Both the position numbers and the translations under genes were made by a program. A DNA stretch of 17,806 nucleotides from an uncultured Clostridia bacterium (GTDB lineage: Bacteria; Bacillota; Clostridia; UMGS1883): positions 1 through 17,806 of the forward strand of contig CANRER010000013.1 in the NCBI GenBank assembly GCA_947629615.1, written 5' to 3'. Under the pieces are notes generated by a model. That model had not been told where the DNA came from. It was given only the letters and a program-made list of their open reading frames with translations, and made no database searches. This document shows, in pieces, positions 7,651 through 13,061 of this stretch; within the stretch, counting starts at the first letter, position 1; the number at the start of each line of letters is the position of its first letter.

Positions 7651-7662
7651 TTTTATATGGCT

Positions 7663-8544
7663 TTAGCCTTTCGCCCGCAGAAGCTCGTTCAGCACGCCGC
7701 CGATGTCCGCGTCAATACAAACCGACCGCCCGGCAATTTCCTCGGGGCAGACGGCCTCGCCGTAATTGACGCAGGCGTATAATGCCGTCTTATTCCGCGC
7801 GGTCATGCGCCAAAACGGATACTTGACAATTCCAGGGGTATTGTAGCCGACGCCAAGCTCCAAAAACAAAATCCTACCGCTCCCCCGCGTACGCAAAAAA
7901 TCCTCGTACCGCCGCGCCGCCTCGTGCCAGCCGTCGTCCTCCGCGAAGCGGTCGTCGGAGCGGAGATTCATTGTCATCGGCTTGCCGCAGTATGGGCAGA
8001 CGGGCAGCAGCTCGGCGGGGATTTTCATATCCCTTTGCCGTTCCGCCATCTGTCTGATTGTATCCTCGTTATCAAAGGTTTCTTGGCGGCACGGGTCGGG
8101 GCATTGGAACAGCCCATAATCGCCCTGAGTGTAGAAAAGCCGTTTTTTGTCAAACCCCGCCCTTTGAAAGCAGTGGTCCACGTTGGTGGTGATAACAAAG
8201 TAGTCTTTGTCCTTTACCAAAGTCAAAAGGTCGTCATATACCGGCTTCGGCGGACTCATGTAACGGTTGATGAGAATATAGCGGCTCCAATAGGCCCAAA
8301 ACTCCTCCGGCGTGGGGTACGGATAAAAGCCGCCGGAATACATATCCCGAAAGCCGTATTTATCGGCAAAGTCGGAAAAATATTTTTCAAACCGCTCCCC
8401 GGAATAGGTGAACCCCGCCGACGCGGACAGCCCCGCGCCCGCGCCGATTACAACCGCTTCGGCGGCGTCGAGCGCGCCCTTAAGACGCTTAATGCTTTCC
8501 GAGCAGGCTTTGGTAGATTTTGTAATCGATTTCGCTGAACACAT
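7663..8544 (-). CDS. SirTM-type (class M) sirtuin, probable protein ADP-ribosyltransferase
   Basis: This 293-residue protein has the SIR2 Rossmann fold: GAGAGLSASAG (34-44) for NAD binding, TTNVDHCFQRAG (119-130), and a Cys-based zinc site (Cys148/Cys152 and Cys183/Cys186). The His of the deacetylase HG motif is replaced by Gln140 (TQGDYG). That replacement and the adjacent macrodomain gene mark SirTM enzymes, which transfer ADP-ribose to protein rather than deacylate. The ATG has GGAGGTGA (8551-8558) six bases upstream, inside the macrodomain gene, so the two frames overlap by 56 bases and are probably translationally coupled. The SirTM operons described in Staphylococcus and Streptococcus also encode GcvH-L and a lipoate ligase; neither is here, so the substrate is unknown. 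Confidence 0.88.
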   Translation of the reverse strand: MCSAKSITKSTKACSESIKRLKGALDAAEAVVIGAGAGLSASAGFTYSGERFEKYFSDFADKYGFRDMYSGGFYPYPTPEEFWAYWSRYILINRYMSPPKPVYDDLLTLVKDKDYFVITTNVDHCFQRAGFDKKRLFYTQGDYGLFQCPDPCRQETFDNEDTIRQMAERQRDMKIPAELLPVCPYCGKPMTMNLRSDDRFAEDDGWHEAARRYEDFLRTRGSGRILFLELGVGYNTPGIVKYPFWRMTARNKTALYACVNYGEAVCPEEIAGRSVCIDADIGGVLNELLRAKG

Positions 8545-9256
8545 TGAAAATCACCTCCGTATCGCCCTTGTGCCGCCGCACCGTATCAACGGCGATTTTC
8601 GCGGCCTCCTCGCGCGGGAAACGGAACTCGCCCGTCGAGATACAGCAGAACGCCACGCTCCCGATTTCGTTTCGCCGCGCCAGCTCCAAGCAGGAGCGGT
8701 AGCAGGACGCAAGCAGCATTTTATCCGTTTCCGTCAACGCGCCGCGCACAATCGGGCCGACGGTGTGCAAAATATAATCGCAGGGCAGATTGAAGGCCGG
8801 GGTGAGCTTGGCCTGCCCGGGCGGCTCCTCATGCCCCTGCTTTTCCATGATTTGGCCGCAAGCCAGTCGGAGCCGCACCCCGGCGTAGGTGTGTATCGCG
8901 TTGTCGATACAGCCGTGGCAAGGCGCGTAACAGCCCGTCATTCCGCTGTTCGCGGCGTTCACGATTGCTCCGCATTTGAGCGTGGTAATATCGCCCCGCC
9001 ACAGATAAATTCCGTCGGCAACGGGAGTTAAATCCGCGATGTCGGTAACGCCATTTCGCGCGGTTTCCTCCCGCAGATATTCGTCCTGCACCGCGAGAAA
9101 ATCCTCGCCGATGGGCCTCGGAGGGCGGACGTTCATCAGCGAGCGGAGCAGCCGCCTTTGCCCCGCCTCGTCGGAGGGAATTTGTAAGCCCCGATGCCGA
9201 GGCTCCTCCCGCAGGAGAAAGCGTATCAAAAATATCCGTCGCTGCGCTTGTGTCAT
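8489..9256 (-). CDS. Zinc-type macrodomain protein-ADP-ribosyl hydrolase
   Basis: This enzyme should remove ADP-ribose placed by the sirtuin next door. The 255 residues have a helical N-terminal extension of about 75 residues and then a macrodomain: GDI (88-90), VNAANSGMTG (99-108), CYAPCHGCIDNAIH (109-122), and STGEFRFP (207-214). The Cys/His-rich segment with His114 and Cys116 is typical of SirTM-linked zinc macrodomains, in which zinc sits in the active site. The length matches Staphylococcus and Streptococcus members. The ATG is preceded by GGCGGTGAG. The gap of 77 bases to the cupin stop has a CCGCC/GGCGG hairpin but no T-run, so readthrough from the cupin promoter is likely. Confidence 0.92.
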   Translation of the reverse strand: MTQAQRRIFLIRFLLREEPRHRGLQIPSDEAGQRRLLRSLMNVRPPRPIGEDFLAVQDEYLREETARNGVTDIADLTPVADGIYLWRGDITTLKCGAIVNAANSGMTGCYAPCHGCIDNAIHTYAGVRLRLACGQIMEKQGHEEPPGQAKLTPAFNLPCDYILHTVGPIVRGALTETDKMLLASCYRSCLELARRNEIGSVAFCCISTGEFRFPREEAAKIAVDTVRRHKGDTEVIFNVFSEIDYKIYQSLLGKH

Positions 9257-9333
9257 TCTCTCACCGCCGTTTTGTGTTTCTTATGCCGCCCGATGGCGGG
9301 TAAAAGCCACAGCCTCGACGCTCCGCGCGATTA

Positions 9334-9687
9334 TTACGCCATAACCGCGTCGTTCGCCGTGTATTCTTCAAGCGAATTGGATTTCACCTGAACGCACAGG
9401 TACTTAATCGGGCAGTCGTCGGCCGCGAAAAGCTGTCTTTTGGCTTCGGGCGATACGCGAAGAAAATCGTTGGCCTCAAGGGCGACCTTTTCGCCGTCAA
9501 TCTCCATGCAGCCCTTGCCCTCGAGGATTATATAAATTTCCTCGTTTTGCTTATGCGCGTGAACAAACGGCACGCCCGCGCCCGCGGGCATGAAATTTAC
9601 GCTTACCTCCGCGCCTGTAAGGCCGAGAGTGTCGTGCAGCTCCACTCTGTCCGTACCGCTTACGCTTACCTTGCTGTAGTTTTTCAT
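9334..9687 (-). CDS. Small single-domain cupin protein
   Basis: This 117-residue protein is a one-domain cupin. Motif 1 is visible as FVHAHKQNEEIYIILEGKG (41-59), with His43, His45 and Glu49/Glu50 as likely metal ligands. In motif 2 (about 74-88) the usual His is replaced by Gln85, so the metal site may be three-residue or altered. The function is unknown: such cupins can be dioxygenases, isomerases or small-molecule binders. The start is the ATG giving MKNYSK with GGAGGT upstream. An earlier start 21 codons up would lie inside the operator and is rejected. It is the first gene after the shared operators and probably heads the macrodomain-sirtuin operon. Confidence 0.88.
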   Translation of the reverse strand: MKNYSKVSVSGTDRVELHDTLGLTGAEVSVNFMPAGAGVPFVHAHKQNEEIYIILEGKGCMEIDGEKVALEANDFLRVSPEAKRQLFAADDCPIKYLCVQVKSNSLEEYTANDAVMA

Positions 9688-9706
9688 TATAAAGACCTCC
9701 AAAAAT

Positions 9707-9745
9707 AATATATAGTTGTAATCATTCCGATTACAACTATATATT
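9707..9745. promoter_or_regulatory. Operator 1: perfect 17-bp-arm palindrome at the cupin promoter
   Basis: AATATATAGTTGTAATC (9707-9723) is exactly mirrored at 9729-9745 around a 5-base centre. Its core is TGTAAT-N7-ATTACA. It covers the -10 element and the early transcribed region of the cupin, a position suited to repression. The likely binder is the neighbouring Rrf2 regulator. Confidence 0.8.
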
Positions 9746-9769
9746 AGCACGATTTTGTTGTAATGTCAA
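9741..9769 (-). promoter_or_regulatory. Promoter of the cupin(-macrodomain-sirtuin) operon
   Basis: On the minus strand a perfect TTGACA (9764-9769) and TAATAT (9741-9746) are 17 bases apart. Operator 1 overlaps the -10 and operator 2 overlaps the -35. Confidence 0.75.
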
Positions 9770-9783
9770 TAGTTACAACAAAA
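9753..9783. promoter_or_regulatory. Operator 2: inverted repeat over the cupin -35
   Basis: TTTTGTTGTAA (9753-9763) and TTACAACAAAA (9773-9783) are perfect 11-bp arms with a 9-base centre. The core reads TGTAAT-N7-GTTACA, the same spacing as operators 1 and 3. The centre contains the cupin -35. Confidence 0.75.
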
Positions 9784-9798
9784 AAATCCGGAATTTTT

Positions 9799-10224
9799 TT
9801 ACATCAAGATATTTAACCGTTCAATCAAATCGGCGAGGGTCACGCCTTTAAGCTCCTTTTCCAGCGCGGCCTGCGCGTCCGCAAGGTGCGAATCCAGCGC
9901 CGCGTGAATATTTTTCCCCACCGGGCATTTCGGATTAGGGTTTTCGTGAAAATTAAACAGGTTTCCGTCCACGCAGTCAACCGCGGCGTAAATATCGTAA
10001 AGAGTAATATCGCCCGCGTCCTTTAAGGGCTTCGCGCCGCCGCTTCCGGCTTTGACGTCGATTATTCCCGCCGCTTTCAGGCTCGAAAGCGTGCGCCGTA
10101 TCACAACGGGATTTACGTTTACGCTCGACGCAATAAAATCCGACGTCATTTTATACTCTTTCCCGAGAACATAAATCGCAAGCAGCGTATGAACCGCCAC
10201 GGTAAATCTTGACGTAATTTTCAT
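9799..10224 (-). CDS. Rrf2-family (YwnA-like) transcriptional regulator
   Basis: This is a 141-residue winged-helix regulator. The N-terminal half has the Rrf2 pattern (FTVAVHTLLAIYVLG; SSVNVNPVVIRRTLSSLKAAG, about 34-53), and the segment HENPNPKCPVGKNI (93-106) is typical of the YwnA group. It lacks the three-Cys cluster of IscR-type members; Cys84 and Cys100 are the only cysteines, so thiol-based sensing by Cys100 is possible but inferred. I start at the ATG giving MKITSR, since GAGGTG six bases before it is the ribosome binding site; the GTG three codons up is part of that site. Its own promoter carries operator 3, so autoregulation with control of the cupin operon is likely. Confidence 0.93.
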   Translation of the reverse strand: MKITSRFTVAVHTLLAIYVLGKEYKMTSDFIASSVNVNPVVIRRTLSSLKAAGIIDVKAGSGGAKPLKDAGDITLYDIYAAVDCVDGNLFNFHENPNPKCPVGKNIHAALDSHLADAQAALEKELKGVTLADLIERLNILM

Positions 10225-10245
10225 CTTTAACACCTCTTTGGTTAT

Positions 10246-10274
10246 ATTATATATTATTTTTGTTGTAATGTCAA
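10246..10274 (-). promoter_or_regulatory. Sigma-A promoter of the Rrf2 gene
   Basis: Perfect TTGACA (10269-10274) and perfect TATAAT (10246-10251), 17 bases apart on the minus strand. The spacer begins TTACAAC, identical to that of the cupin promoter. Confidence 0.88.
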
Positions 10275-10282
10275 CGATTACA
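10264..10282. promoter_or_regulatory. Operator 3 at the Rrf2 promoter
   Basis: TGTAAT (10264-10269), seven bases, then ATTACA (10277-10282). The spacing is the same as in operators 1 and 2. It overlaps the -35 of the Rrf2 gene, consistent with negative autoregulation. Confidence 0.7.
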
Positions 10283-10316
10283 TCTCGGATTTTGTCGGCT
10301 GCCCGCCCCTTACGCG

Positions 10317-10355
10317 AAATGACCTCGGCTTTGATACAAGGCCGAGGTCATTTTT
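10317..10355. terminator. Strong hairpin between barstar and the Rrf2 gene
   Basis: AAATGACCTCGGC (10317-10329) and GCCGAGGTCATTT (10341-10353) form a perfect 13-bp stem. The T-run (TTTTT) is on the plus strand, where no gene precedes it. Leftward it ends in ATTTCG. It most likely ends the leftward barnase-barstar transcript and insulates the Rrf2 promoter. Confidence 0.65.
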
Positions 10356-10408
10356 CATAAAAGCATGTAATATTCATGCCGCCTCATATAGCTCGCGGAG
10401 GCGCAAGG

Positions 10409-10675
10409 TCATTCGGGGAGTTTTTTGCTCACCCTATAAAATTTCACCCCGACGGCGGGAGAGGCCTCGGCGGCGTCGCGAAAAACGGCGGCAAGCGCGC
10501 CGTCAACGTCCGTCGGAAGGTAAAACCGCACAGGCTCGGATAGCTCCGTCAAAACGTCGTAAAGGGCGTCCAGATTGCGGCCGAAATAAGCCGGAAGGGC
10601 AAGCCTTTCGCCGAGAAAGTCGTAAAGCGCATCTCGGCTGGCGAGTTCGCCCTTCCCCACAAAAATTTTTTTCAT
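10409..10675 (-). CDS. Barstar-family ribonuclease inhibitor
   Basis: This 88-residue protein should bind and block the barnase-like ribonuclease encoded just upstream. LPAYFGRNLDALYD (27-40) is the barstar signature; Asp36 and Asp40 correspond to Asp35 and Asp39 of barstar, which contact the barnase active site. The start ATG is 12 bases after the ribonuclease stop, and its AAGGAG overlaps that stop, so the two proteins are probably made together. Being cytoplasmic (no signal), it protects the producing cell. Confidence 0.93.
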   Translation of the reverse strand: MKKIFVGKGELASRDALYDFLGERLALPAYFGRNLDALYDVLTELSEPVRFYLPTDVDGALAAVFRDAAEASPAVGVKFYRVSKKLPE

Positions 10676-10687
10676 GGCTGTTCTCCT

Positions 10688-11182
10688 TTAATAAAGCTGC
10701 TCAAAGCTGTTGTAGTGGTCGTCGGTATAATAAACGGCTCCGCCGTCCGAATAAACTATCCTTTCGCCGCTTCGGAAGCCGCCGGAATAGTTTATGTCAC
10801 ATTCGCGGTACTTCTCGCCCTTGGGCAGCTTTTTCTCGTAATTTCCGTAGCGGTCGCCGCCGATAGACTTGCCGGGAGCCACCTCGTCGAGATTGCCCTC
10901 GCGGCTGTCCCAGCCGAGGCGGCGGGCTTCCTCCTTGGTGATAAAGTTCGCGGGCAGCTTGCCGTAAAGATGGATATACAGCGCAACGTCCTCCTTGGAG
11001 GTATAGCTGCCGTCCTCGGCCAAATCCTCCGCCGCGCTCTCGGTCACGACGGCCTCGGCCGAGGGAGAAGCCTCGTCCGGCGAGGGGGAGCCGACCCGGC
11101 CGCCGCCGCCGAAAAGCAGATATATCAAAGCGATAACGACTACGGCCGCCGCCGACAGCGCGGCCTTAAATTTTCCTTTCAA
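10688..11182 (-). CDS. Barnase-family guanyl-specific ribonuclease, secreted or membrane-anchored
   Basis: The C-terminal part (about 58-164) is clearly barnase: KLPANFITKEEARRLGW (75-91), APGKSIGGDRYGNYEKKLP (102-120), RECDINYSGGFR (126-137) and TDDHY (153-157). Catalytic residues are present: Glu127, Arg137, Arg141 and His156 match Glu73, Arg83, Arg87 and His102 of barnase. I choose the TTG start, since AAGGAGG lies seven bases upstream; this gives a 164-residue protein starting MKGKFKAAL with one hydrophobic helix (9-24) and then a Ser/Pro/Glu/Ala-rich linker (30-57). I see no convincing cleavage site, so it may stay tethered outside the cell. The barstar gene follows directly. It probably attacks RNA outside the cell or in competitors. 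Confidence 0.92.
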   Translation of the reverse strand: MKGKFKAALSAAAVVVIALIYLLFGGGGRVGSPSPDEASPSAEAVVTESAAEDLAEDGSYTSKEDVALYIHLYGKLPANFITKEEARRLGWDSREGNLDEVAPGKSIGGDRYGNYEKKLPKGEKYRECDINYSGGFRSGERIVYSDGGAVYYTDDHYNSFEQLY

Positions 11183-11212
11183 ACGCTCGTCCTCCTTTTT
11201 TCCGTTTATTAC

Positions 11213-11241
11213 ATTATATAACACAAAACCAAAATAATCAA
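11213..11241 (-). promoter_or_regulatory. Promoter of the barnase-barstar operon
   Basis: TTGATT (11236-11241) and perfect TATAAT (11213-11218) on the minus strand, 17 bases apart, about 30 bases before the TTG start. It diverges from the aquaporin promoter. Confidence 0.65.
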
Positions 11242-11280
11242 TCCCCAAAATCGGCCCGACCCGAGCGGGGCAAAAAACTG

Positions 11281-11309
11281 TTGACAAGCATAGCGCACCG
11301 TGCTACAAT
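11281..11309 (+). promoter_or_regulatory. Sigma-A promoter of the aquaporin gene
   Basis: Perfect TTGACA (11281-11286) and TACAAT (11304-11309), 17 bases apart, 49 bases before the ATG. AAGGAGGG (11343-11350) is the ribosome binding site. Confidence 0.85.
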
Positions 11310-11358
11310 ATATGGCAGAGGGCGGGAAAATCGCCCATAAAAAAGGAGGGTATAAATT

Positions 11359-12027
11359 ATGGAAGCGGTAAAAAAGTATGTAGCTGAGTTCATCGGCACC
11401 TTTGTGCTGGTGCTGTTCGCCTGCGGCACCGCCGCGGTGGTAGGCTGTGACGGCGCGTCACCCGACGCTGCGTATTTGCTGACGGCTCTCAGCTTCGGTC
11501 TGGTCATAGTCGCCATGGCCTACTCCATCGGCAATATTTCCGGCTGCCACATCAATCCGGCGGTTTCCGTCGCAATGCTGACAAGCGGAAAAATGTCGGT
11601 GAAGGACTTCGTCGGTTACGTTGTGGCGCAAATTCTCGGCGCAATAGCGGGCGCGGCCATGCTTATGGCGCTTGTCGGTCCGGAGAGCGGGCTTGGGGCC
11701 AACGGCCTTTATCAGGGCGACATCGCGAAGTCGCTTATCATCGAGGTAATTCTTACCTTTGTGTTTGTGCTCGCCATTCTCGGCGTAACGTCTAAGGTTG
11801 AAAATTCCTCGGTGGCGGGCCTTGTTATCGGTCTGAGCCTCACGCTGGTACATATCATCGGCATACACTTTACAGGCACCTCCGTCAATCCCGCCCGCAG
11901 CCTTGGCCCGGCTCTGTTTGTCGGCGGCGAGGCTCTCGGCTCGGTATGGGTGTTCATTCTGGCTCCGCTCGTGGGCGGAGTTCTGGCCGCGCTGGTGTAT
12001 AAGTTCCTTTCGTCAGAGGAGGGCTGA
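11359..12027 (+). CDS. Aquaporin (MIP family), water-channel type
   Basis: This 222-residue, six-helix channel has both NPA boxes: HINPAVS (64-70) and SVNPARS (175-181). The selectivity-filter positions read Phe46, His165, Thr174 and Arg180, the same residues as in Escherichia coli AqpZ, so an orthodox water channel is favoured over a glycerol facilitator. The length is normal. It is a single-gene unit with its own promoter and a strong terminator (12157-12191). No glycerol kinase or other glycerol gene lies nearby, in line with water transport. Confidence 0.95.
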   Translation: MEAVKKYVAEFIGTFVLVLFACGTAAVVGCDGASPDAAYLLTALSFGLVIVAMAYSIGNISGCHINPAVSVAMLTSGKMSVKDFVGYVVAQILGAIAGAAMLMALVGPESGLGANGLYQGDIAKSLIIEVILTFVFVLAILGVTSKVENSSVAGLVIGLSLTLVHIIGIHFTGTSVNPARSLGPALFVGGEALGSVWVFILAPLVGGVLAALVYKFLSSEEG

Positions 12028-12056
12028 AAAAACCGAGCGGCGTAAAGCTATTCGGG

Positions 12057-12083
12057 GGGCCGTAAAAAAATACGCGCAGACCG
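12057..12083 (+). repeat. Short repeat shared with the sigK downstream region
   Basis: GGGCCGTAAAAAA followed by ACGCGC matches 6165-6191 with only a few differences. Both copies lie shortly after a stop codon (aquaporin, sigK). In copy A it is joined to the repeat core; here the core is about 290 bases further on. Confidence 0.5.
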
Positions 12084-12156
12084 TTCAAGGGCTTAATAAA
12101 TAGATTAATGCTACTTTGAGCATTATATGTTTGCTAAAAGGCTATGAATTAATGTA

Positions 12157-12191
12157 GAAAATCCGCTCATTATGAGCGGATTTTCGTTTTT
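12157..12191 (+). terminator. Intrinsic terminator of the aquaporin gene
   Basis: GAAAATCCGCTCAT (12157-12170) and ATGAGCGGATTTTC (12172-12185) form a perfect 14-bp inverted repeat, followed by GTTTTT. The stem is long enough to work on both strands. Confidence 0.85.
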
Positions 12192-12365
12192 ATTATGCCC
12201 TTGAACTATGAACGAAAATCACCCTCGGCGCAGGCATTCGCCTGTTTTGCGCCGCTGCGCGGCGGGGCGATAGGGGGCCCCCGCAAAGACGGCGAAGCCG
12301 GATGTGTGGGGAAAAGGAGGAGCGGCAAAGCGAGCCCGGTTTTGGTTTTGAAAAAACCTAAACCG

Positions 12366-12480
12366 CGATGCAAAGCCTGCTCCGACGCCGTTCTGCGCGA
12401 TTTTTTCGACCGGCCCCCATGCGCGTCAGTTTACGGTGCGAGTTTTTTTTACAACGCCCCTGTTTTTTGCCCCTGCAAAA
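12366..12480 (+). repeat. Dispersed intergenic repeat, copy C
   Basis: The core at 12375-12406 (CTCCGACGCCGTTCTGCGCG, then ATTTTTT) matches copies A and B. Similarity with copy B spans GCGATGC through GCGAGTTTTT and possibly to the GCAAAAA near 12475. It ends shortly before tspO. An imperfect hairpin (12338-12364) lies just left of the core; in copies A and B the core itself overlaps a hairpin arm. Confidence 0.65.
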
Positions 12481-12545
12481 ATTTAACGGCAAATGGCATT
12501 ATTGCGCAATTCGCGCATATGCTGAACAAAAAGGGGGCAGAAAAA

Positions 12546-13061
12546 ATGGAACACACTACGGTGCGGGTTAGGTCGAACGGCGCGAAAGCGGGCGCGGTAT
12601 GGCAGTTTGCGGCGCAGATAGCCTTGGCGCTTGGCGTGGGCGCATTGTCCGCGTGGCTGACGCGGGGGAACATGGATTTGTTTCGGAGCATAAAAAAACC
12701 GCCCTTGACGCCGCCGGCGGCGGTATTCCCGGTGGTTTGGACGATTTTGTTCATACTCATGGGCGCGGGCGCGGCGTTGGTGCAGATAAACCGCCGCGGC
12801 AAAGAGGCCGCCGCGCGGGCCGCCATGCGGGCCTACGCGCTTCAGCTCGCGGCAAATCTGACGTGGAGCCTCATATTTTTCAACGCAAGGGCCTTTCTTC
12901 TCGCGTTTTTCTGGCTGCTGCTGCTTTTGTGGCTTATAGTCCTGACCGTGCGGCGCTTCGCGTTGGTCAGCCCGCTTGCCGCGAAGCTGCAAATACCGTA
13001 TTTGCTGTGGGTCGGCTTCGCCGGATACCTGACGCTCGCGATATATTTGCTGAACCGTTAA
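12546..13061 (+). CDS. tspO: TspO/MBR family membrane protein
   Basis: TspO is a five-helix membrane protein that binds porphyrins and related ligands and is tied to stress and tetrapyrrole handling. The 171 residues carry the family signatures KPPLTPP (51-57), FPVVWTILFILMGAG (61-75), QLAANLTWSLIFF (100-112) and PYLLWVGFAGYLTLAIYLLN (151-170). I start at the ATG giving MEHTTV, with AAGGGGG upstream. The frame is open another 117 codons leftward, but that part lies in repeat DNA and would give an N-terminus unlike the family. The gene runs tail-to-tail into the phosphodiesterase gene; the two stop codons overlap in TTAA. Confidence 0.93.
   Translation: MEHTTVRVRSNGAKAGAVWQFAAQIALALGVGALSAWLTRGNMDLFRSIKKPPLTPPAAVFPVVWTILFILMGAGAALVQINRRGKEAAARAAMRAYALQLAANLTWSLIFFNARAFLLAFFWLLLLLWLIVLTVRRFALVSPLAAKLQIPYLLWVGFAGYLTLAIYLLNR

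Larger units (their letters stand above)
12028..12545 (+). other. 518-base non-coding stretch between aquaporin and tspO
   Basis: From left to right it holds a short repeat shared with the sigK downstream region (12057-12083), an intrinsic terminator (12157-12191), a GC-rich tract with the palindrome GGGGGCCCCC (12273-12282), an imperfect hairpin GGTTTTGGTTTT/AAAACCTAAACC (12338-12364), repeat copy C (12366-12480), and the tspO ribosome binding site. I see no tRNA, known small RNA or clear promoter for tspO. A reading frame open across 12195-12545 joins tspO in frame but looks non-coding. Confidence 0.7.

Noticed and set aside
9688..9750. Longer cupin start
   Set aside because: It would put coding sequence over the perfect operator palindrome and the -10 element; the ATG at 9687 has GGAGGT upstream.
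12273..12282. GGGGGCCCCC palindrome as an operator or terminator
   Set aside because: A single 10-base GC palindrome without loop or T-run, in a GC-rich tract, is weak evidence.
12195..12545. Open reading frame fused in frame to the tspO start
   Set aside because: It lies across repeat copy C and GC-rich tracts, gives a protein unlike any TspO N-terminus, and a good ribosome binding site precedes the ATG at 12546.
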